Of a stretch of 64,000 bases of DNA, positions 32,825 to 43,798 are shown in pieces. Made by a program: the position numbers and the translations under genes. The stretch comes from Aureobasidium sp. EXF-3400 (taxonomy: Eukaryota; Ascomycota; Dothideomycetes; Dothideales; Saccotheciaceae): contig SWBL01000032.1 of NCBI GenBank assembly GCA_024195585.1, forward strand, positions 62,001 to 126,000, read 5' to 3'. How positions within the stretch are numbered: position 1 is the stretch's first letter; every line of letters begins with the position of its first letter. A model generated the notes under the pieces. That model worked only from the letters and a program-made list of their open reading frames with translations. It did not search any database and was not told where the DNA came from.

Positions 32825-35206
32825 ATGCAGGCCCAAGCACGTTCCCGCAAGCGTGCGGCCGACGGCAGTGCTCAAGACGCGACATTTCCATACTCGCAGC
32901 AGATGCAAGACGGATCCTTCGGCGTCAACGACCCTCTGGCACAATACCGAAACCCTCTTCCCAACGACACAACCACCTCCTTTCCCGACTTCCCACCCTA
33001 CGACAATTCGATCAACAACACAAACTCCAGTGCCAACTTTTTTCCACCGCAAGTGCCAACGACGCAGGCGCCTGCTTACGGTCAACCTATCGTCCCTCCT
33101 TCAAATCAGCTTGTGCGTAGGAACACCAACCAGCAAGTTGCTCGCACGCCTCAAAGAAACCAATGGAGTAATTTCGCCAATCCGACCGACCGTGTATGGG
33201 AGGATATGGATCATGAAGAAGAGCAGGACTTGGACCAGAAGGCTGCGATCGCGAAGAAGGACGCTCAAGCAAAGCGAAAACAAATTCCGCCATTCGTACA
33301 GAAGCTGAGCAGGTATGTTTGCCAACTTGGTCATTCATTTGAAGGAAACTCATACTAACATACATGCAGCTTTCTAGATTCATCCAACAATACAGAATTG
33401 ATCCGCTGGTCCGATGATGGCAACTCATTCATTGTTCTCGACGAGGATGAGTTTGCACGTACACTGATCCCAGAGCTCTTCAAACACAACAACTATGCTT
33501 CGTTCGTACGTCAGCTCAACATGTACGGTTTCCACAAGAAGGTGGGTCTCAACGCCAACTCGATGAAAGCAGCCGAGAAAAAAGTCAAGGATCCCAGTGT
33601 GTACTGGCACGAATACTTTAAGAGAGGCCGACCTGATCTGCTGTGGCTGATACAAAAACCTGCCGCCAAATCTTCAAGCTCCAAGAGGAAACGAGATCAA
33701 GAAAAGCGCGAGACAGGCGACAGTGACGATGACCACAAGAACTCGCCTGACACCGGCGACGGAGCTGCAGGGCTCATGACAACCATCCCGCGGCAGGATA
33801 TGGGCACCTTCCGTACCGAATTGCAGAAACTGCAACGCCAGCAGAGTGTGATATCCAAGATGATAACATCGTTGAAGGATCAGAACGAGCAATTCTATCG
33901 CCAAGCAACTGCGTTCCAGGCTCTTCATGATCGACACGAGAACTCGATAAATGCCATTCTCACCTTCCTGGCTACCTTCTACAACCGCAGCTTGGATGGA
34001 CATTCCGGCCCACCTAACTTGGCCAGCTTCCTCAGCAGTGCTTCCATACCGCAACAAGCCCAGCAACAAGGTAGTGTCTTCGACATGGGCGATGGCGACA
34101 TGAACGAGAGCAGTGCCAGCAACACAAATAATCAACAGCTGCAACGCTACCAGAAACGACCTTTGCTTTTACCCGCCCCCGGGCCGCAAAATCTTTCTGC
34201 CTCACCTTTCTCAAATACCACTCCCTCTGTTCGTTCCTCTACTAGTCTTGGTCCCACACAACAAGGACAACACGCAACACAATTTGGCCCACGCCCAGCC
34301 CAAGCGCGGCCTCAGCAACAACAACAGCAGCAGCAGCCACAAAGGCCCTCAGTCACTCCTGCCATCAAGGACGATGCACCTACACCTGATTTGCTAAACC
34401 AATACCCAGAACATGACGACGTAATGAACCTCATTCACAATGTGAACGCCAGCAACTCGCCCAACAATGGCGGCGTTGCTGGAAACTATGATATCAATAG
34501 TGCATTGGATCACTTGCAGGCTGCCAACAGCAACAGCACGTTGACACCACAACAACGGGAAGATATGCTCTCGATGATAGCAGCATCGGGAGCAACCGGA
34601 GCAGGAGCCACGGCCGCTCAACCTGGTGCCAACAATGCTCTTATGATGCCCAACCCACCAACGATGCCATCGCTAGAAGCTCTCCGACAAAACAATGCGC
34701 AACTCGACATGCTGGCCAAGTTGCAACAAGAGCAAGACTCCAAAGTCGCTGATCTTGCAGGACGCTTACAACCACTCTCCCCGACAGGTGCGATACCAGG
34801 TATCAATGCCAACAACTTCGAAGACTTGGGCAATCCGGGCGATTTTGATCTTAGTAGCTATCTTAATGAGCCCGATGATGGATACTTTGGCGGTTTCGGT
34901 TCTTCGGACACGACAACTGCGCCTCAACAACCTAACTACCCAACCACGTCTGCGTCATCGCAGGGTATCAATGACGATCTTGGCTTCAACTGGGATTACA
35001 CGCAAGCGAACGGTCTGCCAGAAACAGACGACTTGTTTGGTGATATTGGAACAACAGGAGTCAATGATGGAAACTTGGGCGTTGATGAGGGAGGTGGCAG
35101 AGTCGTTGGCAGCGTTAGTTCGGCAGGCACGAGTCCCCCAGATACAACGAAAGCAACGGGTGACGATGAAGAGACGCCCAGCAAGAAGCGCAAAACCGGT
35201 AAATAG
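32825..35206 (+). CDS. HSF1: Heat-shock transcription factor Hsf1
   Basis: Exons 32825-33312 and 33370-35206 (57-nt intron inside the DNA-binding domain) give about 774 residues. The HSF-type domain begins near residue 155 (IPPFVQKLSSFLDSSN) and has NYASFVRQLNMYGFHKKV, the recognition helix, near residue 215. A coiled-coil trimerisation region follows (about 300-370: FRTELQKLQRQQSVISKMIT, then SINAILTFLATFYNRS). The C-terminal half is Gln/Asn/Pro-rich with a poly-Gln run coded by CAG/CAA and acidic segments, in keeping with activation domains; it ends in a basic PSKKRKTGK stretch that could be a nuclear signal. The protein binds heat-shock elements as a trimer. The start is taken at MQAQARSRKRAAD; 45 upstream in-frame codons are thought untranslated. 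Confidence 0.92.
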
Positions 35207-36076
35207 GTCACGCATGATGGAGAAAGGCGTGGGTAGAAGAGATTTATGGCGTTTTTCGGCAGGGACTCATCCTGGGAGGGCTCTTTCGTATCTTTCTCTA
35301 CTCGATTAGAATTGCTCGCTAGTATACAAGCTGGACGAAACATTTTCTCGTTTCCCTTTTCTTTTCTCCTGTCCAATTCTTTCGTTTCTCTTTTGGCTTG
35401 GGCGAGTTATCCCCTATCCTTATCCATATGGCTGCCATTGATACTCCTTGGGAAAAGTCCAGTGTAATAAGAAATCGTCACTCGTCTATGCTGTTTTCTC
35501 GGCCAGATTCTCTTGCTGTACTTTCTTTTTCTGATGTTCAAAGAAGCACGTTATTCTATAAGTAGCTGCGACCTTCAATGATTCTCGCTAAAATACGACA
35601 AAATAGCATATTGCGAGGACGTAGCAACGGAACAGAATGTCAATAGATTAGAACAGTATTAAAGAGTGTTTTTATACACCAAAAGGGGGTTTCTGGTCAT
35701 CACGACCTTGTTGAAATGAAGAAATAGAACATTGATGGTTCAAAATGGTCGTCTAGGGTATCACCCTGGCCACGAGTGGATCGATCAGGAATTGGTCATT
35801 GGTCACACATTGCATCATTAAGAAGCATTCTATCGTAGACGATAGAAAACAGGAGGGTTGTTACCGTGATGAGATGTGAGTCTGCATTCAAGTGTGCAGC
35901 TGATTGATTGGAAAAAAGTCAAAGAGTAAGAGAACGCCAAAGAAATGCAACTGGAAACGAAAACCTCCTTGATCCCTAGCCATGCGTATGAAGGCTGCTA
36001 CCGTGAACTCCTCGAAAACGAAACGCCGTTGAAGAAACAACAGTCATCAGCAATCCAGTCCCGTCGCGCGTGAGGC
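35207..36076. other. Convergent 3' region HSF1 / UFD1
   Basis: 870 bp between two gene ends; T-rich and A-rich stretches suit polyadenylation signals for both strands. No gene is seen. Confidence 0.5.
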
Positions 36077-37180
36077 TCATTTCTTCTTCCTAAGAGTCTG
36101 ACCTTCACCCGAGAAAAAGTGTTGCTTCTTTTGTTCTTCCTTGGTCTCGTCCTTCTTTGCAGGCTTGGGCTTAATTTCATAGCCAAAGAAGAGTTTGTTT
36201 GGCTCCAGACGTAGAGGTTGAGGACCGTTTCTGCGAGGCTGAGGTTTTGGCATGCCAGGGATACCAACGGTTTCTGCAGGTACTGGTGTTGATGTACCGG
36301 TAGATGAGGGAGTTGCAGTTTTGCTGCCCTTCTTTGAGACGAGACGATGGCCTTGGGAGAGGAAGTGCGAGGCAGCTGCTGCATGGCCTGTGGCTGCGTC
36401 TGTACTGGTCGGGGCAATGGCGGAGTAGTTGATAGCTTGGGCCATGGTTCCTTGGGTATGCATGGGACCGCCCATAGCCTTGACCTGAGCGGGTGTCGAG
36501 GTACCGCTGTTGCGCTCGGGTTCGACATAGCCGATGGGCGTGGCAAAATCGACGCTCAAGTCTGTTTCTTGGACACTGATGGAGTGGGAGTCCTTGTCTG
36601 GTTTTACTTCTAGGACGGCGACTTCGTGGATCTGGTCTACGTAGCTGAATGAGAAGATGTCGCCTTTAGTCAAACAAGAGTAGCTGCGGAAGACGTTTTC
36701 GAGGACGGCCTTGGGGTCGGAGATGTCGAGGAAGGCGGGGCTTTGGGGTTGCAACTTGATGAAAGAACCAGCGGGCAAGTCGGTAGACTTGATCTGAAGG
36801 AGGTCACCAGGATCGAGGAGGAGCGAGCGCATGATCCAGTTTGGTAGGTAGATCTTGCCCTCTTCAGCGGTGAATTCGAGGACACCGGCATGCGTCTTTG
36901 TCTGTTTGGCACCGTTGATGAGCTCGAAGAGCATGGGGTAGGTGATGTGCAGCTGGGTGAGCTTGTCCAGAGCCGAGGCGGGCAGGTAGACCTTGCCGCC
37001 GTGGATGACATCTTGACGGTCTGTCTTCATGAGGACTGGGTAGCATCGGTAGTACTCGTCGAAGCGGCGAGGGCGGCCGCCTCGCGACAGCATGGCCTGG
37101 TTGTACATGGCGAGAGGATCGTTGCGATACTAGAGCGCTGTCAGTCGAGCCCTTGCTACAGTCTGAGATCAACCTACCAT
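36077..37180 (-). CDS. UFD1: Ubiquitin fusion degradation protein 1 (Cdc48 cofactor)
   Basis: Coding exons are 37180-37178 and 37129-36077, about 351 residues. The first coding exon is only the ATG: it is followed at once by GTAGGT, a 48-nt intron ending CTCTAG, then YRNDPLAMYNQAM. Family blocks include VHGGKVYLPASALDKLTQLH-like sequence (GGKVYLPASALDKLTQLHIT), YPMLFELINGAK, GVLEFTAEEGKIYLPNWIM and LLQIKSTDLPAGSFIKLQP, which make the double-psi barrel that binds ubiquitin. A Ser/Thr/Pro linker and PNKLFFGYEIKPK near the end match the Npl4/Cdc48-binding half. The protein works with Npl4 and Cdc48 to extract ubiquitylated proteins, for example in ER-associated degradation. If the intron is kept, the internal ATG at 37108 could start an almost complete protein. 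Confidence 0.92.
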
Positions 37181-37536
37181 GATGGATGGATGGCTGTGAT
37201 GGTCTCGTTGTTGTCGACTGACAAAGACCAAAGGTGTCTGGCTTGTGAAAGTCTGGAGTCCCGCCATGACGAAATCCCTACATCCATCTGTTTCCAACTC
37301 ACATGTCCACAACTCACTTCATAGCTTATCTTGTCGATATCTACGCATAGTCTTATCACTAGTCTGACTATAGCTATACACTCAGCATTCTTTGTAAACA
37401 AATGTCATGTCATGATTGATAGGATACTGCTATGCTCGGCCAGCACAGACCCATGACGCACGATTCGACATAAACACAAAGTGCTCAGCTCCAGACTAAT
37501 CCACCAAACACATCGAACAACTCAGTACTCTCCAAC
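37181..37536. promoter_or_regulatory. Divergent promoter region UFD1 / LIN1
   Basis: 356 bp between start codons on opposite strands. No clear TATA box was found; several CATCCA/GATGGA stretches lie near the UFD1 start. Confidence 0.4.
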
Positions 37537-39030
37537 ATGACAGGCGGTCGCAACATGTCTGGCGGACACCAGACCGTTCCAGCTGGAGGCGTCCGTCCCA
37601 AGCGCTCCGCCGAGGCTTCTGATCGCTACATTTCTCCCGATTCCAAAAAGCCCAGGTTCGACCACCGCAACCCTTCAACTCTGGCTCCTGACGCGCCCGA
37701 AGAAGATGCTATACTGGAACTTGATGAGATTGGCAAAGGTGGTCTGCAGACCAAGCGCAACGCCGTCAAACTCGATGGTTACGAGAGCGACAGCAGCGAC
37801 GACAACTTCGATGTCAGAGCAGACGAAAAGGCTGAACTCGCAAAGCAGGAAGGGAAAAACGCCGGCTCCAAAGGTCCAAAGAATGCCGGATGGGATCAAC
37901 GTGGTCAAAATTCCGGAAAGTCAAAAGACGAAGATGAAATGGACATGTTTGCCGACGTCGACGAAGGCACTGGAGGCGTAGGAGGTACAGCAGATGGTGA
38001 CGACGATGAAGAGCTAAGAGGAGAAGGCAAGAAGGCTAAGAAAGATGTGCGTTTCATGGATATCGACGATATTGAAGGTCAAGTTCACAAGAGCAAGTCC
38101 GGCGGCCACGTTCGCGCTGACTTCACTCTCGATCCCAAGGGCAAGTCGCGTGCCGACGAAGATGCCAGTGTCGAGAGTAGCAGCGAGAGTGGTAGCGATG
38201 AGGAACGCGACCGTCTAGACGAGGAGAATGAGGATGCCGAAGAGCTGGGCGCTGGAAGCAAAAAGAGGCACGCTCCCAAACTCGATGCCTTCAACATGCA
38301 ACAAGAGGGCGAAGAGGGTCGATTTGACGAAGCTGGCAACTTTATTCGCAAGGCTGTCGACCCAGACGCCGCTCACGACAGCTGGCTAGAAGGCCTGAAC
38401 AAGAAGGATATGAAGAAAGCCAAAGCCGCACAAGAGAAGCGCGATGAGGAGCGAAGGAAACAAACCGCTGCCGATGACGCTCTATTGACTTCGGATCTAC
38501 TGTCTACTCTGATCACACATCTTCACAAGGGCGAGTCAGTTCTCGAAGCTCTACAACGCCTCAACGCAGCCGCCCCCAAGTCAAAACAGAAGAAAGTGCC
38601 CAAGTGGAAACAAAAGAAGTTGGCCGCCAAATCAGATGCCATGGATGTAGATGCGGAAGGAGGCGTCCAAGAGGATGAAGCCGAGAAGCGTCGCGTAGCT
38701 GCCGTCGAGGCCATCACCACTGCTGCAGACGCCATATTCAGCCGCAACAACCCCGACATCTACGACCATGAACGCGAATTGTTACAACGTCTGTACAAGC
38801 GCGAGACCGGCGAAGATTGGGTCGAACCTGTTGTAGACACACCAGCAGACGAGAACGCCATGTTTGAGTTTCGCTGGGCGGATGCTCGAGATGGTGGACA
38901 GACGCATGGTCCTTACGACAAGAACACTATGCGCTCATGGCGTGAAGCTGGATATTTCGGTCAAGAGGCTGAGGTGGAATTCAGACAGGTTGGTTTGGAT
39001 GGTTGGTCAAGAAGCGCAGACTTTGACTAG
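37537..39030 (+). CDS. LIN1: GYF-domain splicing factor LIN1/Snu40 (CD2BP2 orthologue)
   Basis: Intronless, 497 residues. The first 330 residues are highly charged and low in complexity, with acidic runs, Lys/Arg blocks and a KKDVRFMDIDDIEGQ segment. The conserved central region lies about residues 255-300 (KLDAFNMQQEGEEGRFDEAG, DSWLEGLNKKDMKKAKAAQ) and a C-terminal GYF domain ends the protein (FEFRWADARDG, THGPYDKNTMRSWREAGYF, GWSRSADFD). CD2BP2 and yeast Lin1/Snu40 bind proline-rich motifs in U5 snRNP proteins and assist snRNP assembly. A nuclear location fits the basic stretches. It is divergent from UFD1, with which no functional tie is implied. Confidence 0.9.
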   Translation: MTGGRNMSGGHQTVPAGGVRPKRSAEASDRYISPDSKKPRFDHRNPSTLAPDAPEEDAILELDEIGKGGLQTKRNAVKLDGYESDSSDDNFDVRADEKAELAKQEGKNAGSKGPKNAGWDQRGQNSGKSKDEDEMDMFADVDEGTGGVGGTADGDDDEELRGEGKKAKKDVRFMDIDDIEGQVHKSKSGGHVRADFTLDPKGKSRADEDASVESSSESGSDEERDRLDEENEDAEELGAGSKKRHAPKLDAFNMQQEGEEGRFDEAGNFIRKAVDPDAAHDSWLEGLNKKDMKKAKAAQEKRDEERRKQTAADDALLTSDLLSTLITHLHKGESVLEALQRLNAAAPKSKQKKVPKWKQKKLAAKSDAMDVDAEGGVQEDEAEKRRVAAVEAITTAADAIFSRNNPDIYDHERELLQRLYKRETGEDWVEPVVDTPADENAMFEFRWADARDGGQTHGPYDKNTMRSWREAGYFGQEAEVEFRQVGLDGWSRSADFD

Positions 39031-40238
39031 TCACCATCACGACGAAAACCACCGAACAAGCGAAAAAATCAGAAACGGCCTTGACGTCTGCACGAGCACA
39101 TGCCAAAAACATCCCCCTCGTGTACTCAAGTATGTGACGCGGATAGCTATAGAAATGCATAACAGTAATGGGAAACAAGATGGTATCCATTGAGAGTGTC
39201 GACTCTCTGTGGACATGCCTCTGCTTCCTAAAACAATTGTGTCTTTTTACATTCTGCTCTTGGCTGTAGTCGGAGTACGGTGAAAGTTACAGACTTATTC
39301 TTGTGGTTGCATCACCCACGTCGGCTTCGATAGCTCCTTCCCGACTCAAAAGAAGTTGCGTATCCAGCTCAATCATGATAAGCAAAAATACAACGACAGA
39401 CTTTGAATTGAGTCCACGGATCAAGTATGACAGAGGAAGTCTGTTTCTTGGTCATAGTTCTTGTGTCTCACATGGGCTCATTTCAAACCAAATACAAGGC
39501 CTGGCAAGCAGATCAGGAAGATACTACGCAAATTGCAGCCATGGCTAATCCTTCTTCAAGCAAAGCTCCTGTTGAAAACATGAGGTAGCACAGATACCTC
39601 CAGAATACGAAGAAAAGTGACGTGGTGGGCTGCCGAGCTCCTAAGAACCTGTAACAAAGCCTTTAGCAAACATTTCAGTACCCATCATGTGCAACCATCC
39701 CTCGGATACCTTGCTCATACTTCAGAAATATAAGCTTGTGCCTGTCACAGGCTACCACGATGACTTGCACATAACCCGGTCACGAAGCTAAGAGGGGTGG
39801 TTGGCAAAGACAACATGCCAACCACCTGACCACGAAATCACCAGAACTATCACCGCCAACAATGTCAAAGGAAACTGACTTGATTCTTCTCCTGTTACTA
39901 GGGATGTCCGTGGGTGTGCGGTGTTCAACAGCGCATTTGCTGAGCATGCTCTCTTCTGTACGTGTCCAGTGGGTGGTATATAACGACTTAGCTTCTTCGA
40001 TAGCAAGACACGCAATTCATCGACAGCAGAGTTTCGAAAACTGCAAAGAGAACGATCACATACCGGTCTGGACAAGCATTCAGCTCTGCCTGGCGAAACT
40101 CCAATCACAAGATCGTGATCACAAAGTCAAGTTCAAATTCATTCAAGCCATCCAAGCAGAGTCCAAAAACTCAGGCCAAATCTCCAACTGGAAGATCAGA
40201 TTCCAGATATCCTGCTGAAAACTTCTATTGGCACCAAG
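39031..40238. other. 1.2 kb intergenic region
   Basis: Between two plus-strand genes. Contains GGTATATAACG near 39974-39984, a possible TATA box for the 40239 gene. A 118-residue ORF (39862-40218) overlaps it and is not supported. Confidence 0.5.
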
Positions 40239-41252
40239 ATGTGTAGGTCCTTTACAATCAGTTACACGAGATGTGGCCATGAAGTCCGACACCCATGTCT
40301 GTGTCAGGCAGCAAGATCCCAAAGACCTGTGTACCCATGTCGTGGTTGGGATAATCCAATGAGAGAATTCCTCCAAGCCGAAGATGCACACTGTCCACGC
40401 TGTGAAGAGCAACCGGTTTTGCGAATCACACAGACACCATGGAGAAGTTCCGAAAACGACAATCTCCAACAAGATGTACCTATTCGTAGCAGACGAGGAA
40501 GTCTACCACAGAGATATGTTCCAACTCCACCTCCTGCATATACGAGAGGTTATGAGTATGTCTCGGGATATGGGTATGGAGAGAGTCAGTCAAGAAGAGC
40601 AAGAGGCGATCCAGATCCATCTCCGAATGAAGTACAGCGCCGTGTCTCTGAATGGGCACGCCGTGTACCTGCCGGTCCCCCTCCTGCGTCTCTTGCACGC
40701 ACCGAAAGAGAGCTATATAGGCCGCGTGAGCATGACAGAGCTCGCACAGTGTCTTCCTCATCACATCACTACGATCCTGGGGTTGAAAGCCGTGCGCCTA
40801 GCCATCGCAGAAGACAGAGCGATATATACGATCCAAGACGCTCTCACACTGGAAATGTATCCAGAGGAGAGCTTGAAAGTGATCAGAGCACTCGCTATAT
40901 ACGTGCCACGGATGAAGAGCGCCGCAATAGCCAGTCAACTAGACGCCCTCGCCATCCTCCTTCTGTTCGTTCTGTAGCCGACAGTTCTGCATTTCGCAGA
41001 GACGATGATTTCGAATTCACAGCCACAAGACACCTCGTTGCAGATGAAATGGAATTCATCGAAACAATTACATACAGATCAGAACATCAGTCTGCACGTT
41101 CAGAAGATATCAACACTACACACAATCAGACCAGAGGAACGGAAGGAATACAAGCTAGGGCCGAACGCCGAGGAAGAGGCATATATGGAGGAAGTGGAGG
41201 CATGGCGTACCTCAGAGGTCCGCAGCCACCTCATCCACCACGCAGACTTTGA
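40239..41252 (+). CDS. Uncharacterised protein with Cys/His-rich N-terminus and Arg/Ser-rich body
   Basis: Intronless, 337 residues. The first 60 residues hold eight Cys and four His (MCRSFTISYTRCGHEV, HPCLC, HCPRCEEQP), a pattern seen in many short fungal proteins beginning MC...Y..CGH and suggestive of zinc binding. The rest is strongly basic and polar, with RRxSxx repeats, Tyr/Gly stretches (YEYVSGYGYGE) and a final Pro-rich GPQPPHPPRRL; it looks disordered. I know no function. A separate frame (40384-40977) is also open over 198 codons inside it, which is probably a composition effect. Confidence 0.7.
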   Translation: MCRSFTISYTRCGHEVRHPCLCQAARSQRPVYPCRGWDNPMREFLQAEDAHCPRCEEQPVLRITQTPWRSSENDNLQQDVPIRSRRGSLPQRYVPTPPPAYTRGYEYVSGYGYGESQSRRARGDPDPSPNEVQRRVSEWARRVPAGPPPASLARTERELYRPREHDRARTVSSSSHHYDPGVESRAPSHRRRQSDIYDPRRSHTGNVSRGELESDQSTRYIRATDEERRNSQSTRRPRHPPSVRSVADSSAFRRDDDFEFTATRHLVADEMEFIETITYRSEHQSARSEDINTTHNQTRGTEGIQARAERRGRGIYGGSGGMAYLRGPQPPHPPRRL

Positions 41253-41787
41253 TGGATGGCTCGTCTGATGGTGACCTCGTTCGTCATCGAAGAACGAACT
41301 CATTGTGATGCATTGATGTGGAGTAGAGTTTGGATTTGAGTGATGAGGTTATTTTGAGAAAACATCCTTTATGTTTGATGATAATCGCAAGAAAGGTTTT
41401 GTAGATGTTTATAGTGCTATTGGTACGTACAACAGCGGATGAAATGAATCCTATACCAACATGGAAGCTTCAACACTGCAAAACTTGTGATCAACTTTGA
41501 AGTGAGCACGTCAGAGGTGGCTCTTTCCTGAGTTTCAACCACCACCACTTCCCCATCAACTCTATCGCTTCGTGACTTTGACGAGCTGGAGTTTGCCTCG
41601 GCCATGTATGTAGATCATCTACAAACCTGCGCTGGGATCTCAACCATTTGAAGCCTCTTTGTAGCACTTACCTTACGTCCGTGGCTTCAGCTTTTGGATA
41701 TATCACCACATCTCCTTTCTTTCTGCTTTCCTTCGCTCTCCTTCGCCATCCCCAAAAACAGAACAAGAACAGAGCAATCACTTCATC
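41253..41787. other. Intergenic region, 535 bp
   Basis: 3' end of the 40239 gene and promoter of the small secreted protein gene. A pyrimidine-rich stretch precedes the latter start. No other gene. Confidence 0.5.
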
Positions 41788-42204
41788 ATGCATACCAACC
41801 TGTTCGCAATCACTTTGCTCTCCCTCCTCTCCCTCTCCAACGCATCCTGCCTCTCCAAACGTCAAGACCTCACCGGCACTTCCATCTCGCTGATCGGCAG
41901 CGCCCGCGGCTCAGCCTTCTCTTCCGCATCCTTTGCCTTTGTCGCAGCAACCCCTCTTCCAAACAGCATCATCTGTCCAGGAGTCATTGGCGCTGCTGCC
42001 ACGCCTTCAGAGTCACCCGGTGATGATGTCAGACTGAGGACCGATCCTAGCGCTGTCAGTCTTTTGGAGCAGAGACAGAGTATCAGGCCGCATGAGAGTA
42101 GGATCGGCAATAGGAGAACGAAGAGGCATTCGAGCCATACTACTCCACCGGTCGAGGCTGTGATGGCCAGTGCTACCGATGCTGCGAAGGCTTCTCAAGT
42201 TTAG
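41788..42204 (+). CDS. Small secreted protein with a KR processing site, unknown function
   Basis: Intronless ORF of 138 residues. A clear signal peptide (MHTNLFAITLLSLLSLSNA) is followed within five residues by a dibasic kexin-type site in LSKRQDL. The next 60 residues are Ala/Ser/Pro-rich and mildly hydrophobic, with one Cys; the tail is Arg/Ser/Thr-rich and includes a second dibasic cluster (RRTKRHSS). Only two Cys are present after the leader, so it is not a classic cysteine-rich effector. No family recognised. The ORF may be real because leader, cleavage site and upstream CT-rich leader agree, but it could be species-specific. Confidence 0.55.
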   Translation: MHTNLFAITLLSLLSLSNASCLSKRQDLTGTSISLIGSARGSAFSSASFAFVAATPLPNSIICPGVIGAAATPSESPGDDVRLRTDPSAVSLLEQRQSIRPHESRIGNRRTKRHSSHTTPPVEAVMASATDAAKASQV

Positions 42205-42437
42205 GAAGTTGGAACGTCTGATTCTGGTGCCGTCGTCGATGTCCGAGGTTTTGTTCAACTCCCTTGAATTTCGGATACTTCAAGCTGTTTTGGGGTGTAC
42301 GATACCATGGTGGTGCCACCTGACACAAACTACCTCATCCAAGCTCGCTTCCTGAAGCCAATCATGCTACAGCGACCCCCTTTCCCACCAACCCCTATAT
42401 ACTGAAATAATTAATCCCTATTCAACAAGCAAAAACA

Positions 42438-42558
42438 GCCGTGGTGGTGTAGTGGTAGCATACCCGATTCTTAGTCACTCTCTTTGATTGGTTATCCATT
42501 CGTTCTTAACACGTTCGTTAGGATCGGGAGGTCGCAGGTTCGATCCCTGCCTACGGTG
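42438..42558 (+). tRNA. tRNA with a 49-nt intron, probably Lys (anticodon CUU)
   Basis: Folds by hand into a full cloverleaf: acceptor strands 42438-42444 and 42551-42557 with discriminator G at 42558, D arm 42447-42461, anticodon stem CCCGA/TCGGG (42463-42467 and 42524-42528), T arm 42534-42550 with loop TTCGATC. The anticodon by position is CTT at 42470-42472. The intron, 42474-42522, sits one base after the anticodon as is usual for nuclear tRNA introns. The internal A box (TGGTGTAGTGG) and B box (GGTTCGATCC) are present. The acceptor contains two G-T wobble pairs. The isoacceptor call rests on the loop alignment. Confidence 0.8.
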
Positions 42559-42563
42559 CTTTC

Positions 42564-42584
42564 TTTTGTTCGTCAATATTTTTT
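42564..42584 (+). terminator. RNA polymerase III terminator of the tRNA gene
   Basis: TTTT at 42564-42567, six bases after the tRNA end, and a stronger T6 run at 42579-42584, both on the coding strand. Confidence 0.7.
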
Positions 42585-43798
42585 GCTGTCCAGCGTCGCT
42601 CTTTTTTTCGACTATTGCTGTACGCGAGGATTTTTGAAGAAATGGATGGACGGGTGCCTTCGACTTATATTGCTGCAGTGTAGGAGGTCGGATGATAAAG
42701 CTAGAGGTCAAGGATTATTACTGTATCTAAAATGTTTAAACGTCGACGACATGATGCTCCTTTGATTTGATTTGGTTCCAGGTCGGAGTGGATCTGCATT
42801 TGGGATGAACGAGCTCTGCTTCTTATATCTGATCAAGGAGGTTTCTTGTCTGTTCGATCTTGGTCTTGCTCATTAGTCAAGGAATTGACACTTACCTAAC
42901 GTACACCACTGAACATTAAGCGACATCGCCTGCGACATGAGTAACATCGCAGCTACTGTGAAACCATATACACTGAGCATTGAACCTGCAGACGCTGCAA
43001 ACGCAAACAAAACCATAGGCAAAAGGAAAGCAAAGAGATTCTAAACCAAGAGCTCAAGCCGATCAATACAGACCAACATCTTCGCGAGCTCTCAGGAAAA
43101 GTATGATTTTTTGGTTTGGTTTTTTTCTGAATCGAACAAAAAAAAAAGACTAATAGATCTCAAAGAGAAAACACGACAACGCAAAATCAAAGAGAGCAGC
43201 TAAAGGGGGGGTATCGTGCGTACAACCTACCAAAAAACGTGAGAAATCGGATAGATCGCGCCTTGCCTCCTGAACTGGGCTCCTTGTCTTGTTCCCCTGT
43301 TTCCCCATCTAACGCCGTAAATGCCCAAGATATGCAACCCCTTCCCGTCGTAAGAAGCAACAAGCAGGAGGGAGCAAAGCGCACAAAGAACAAGAAAAGC
43401 AGAAATGAAACAGAAACGCCAAAATATTCCAAAGATTGCCAAAGCAAAGAAAGTACCTAAAGATCCGTTAAACGTTCAAAGACGAATGCGAGAAATGTGC
43501 TTGCTCTTGAACTCCCCTTGCCCAATGCTACCATCTGCCGCAAGACATCCGAGAGAACATGAGTCCCAACGTGCCAGACGTAGTACCCGTCAATAAATCT
43601 AGTGGCTAGTGGAGAAGACAAAGGCCAAATAGAAACTGAAAGTCTCGAAATGACCGGACCAGAAGTTCTAGACGCCATGCAGAACCACTCTGACTACCGA
43701 ACGACAAGTAAACAGGAAAAAGCAGAGAGCAGAAAAGCGCCGGTCAAAGATTGCAACAGCTGGCCACATCAGGCAAATGAGAATCCAGAGCGAGGAAG
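42585..43798. other. Intergenic region, 1.2 kb
   Basis: Between the tRNA and the 3' end of the EDC1-like gene. A-rich runs near 43136-43148 and short ORFs only; part may be the 3' untranslated region of the EDC1-like transcript. Confidence 0.5.

Noticed and set aside
39862..40218. 118-codon ORF with a hydrophobic N-terminus
   Set aside because: It overlaps the likely TATA box and leader of the 40239 gene, and the rest of the protein is unlike any family.
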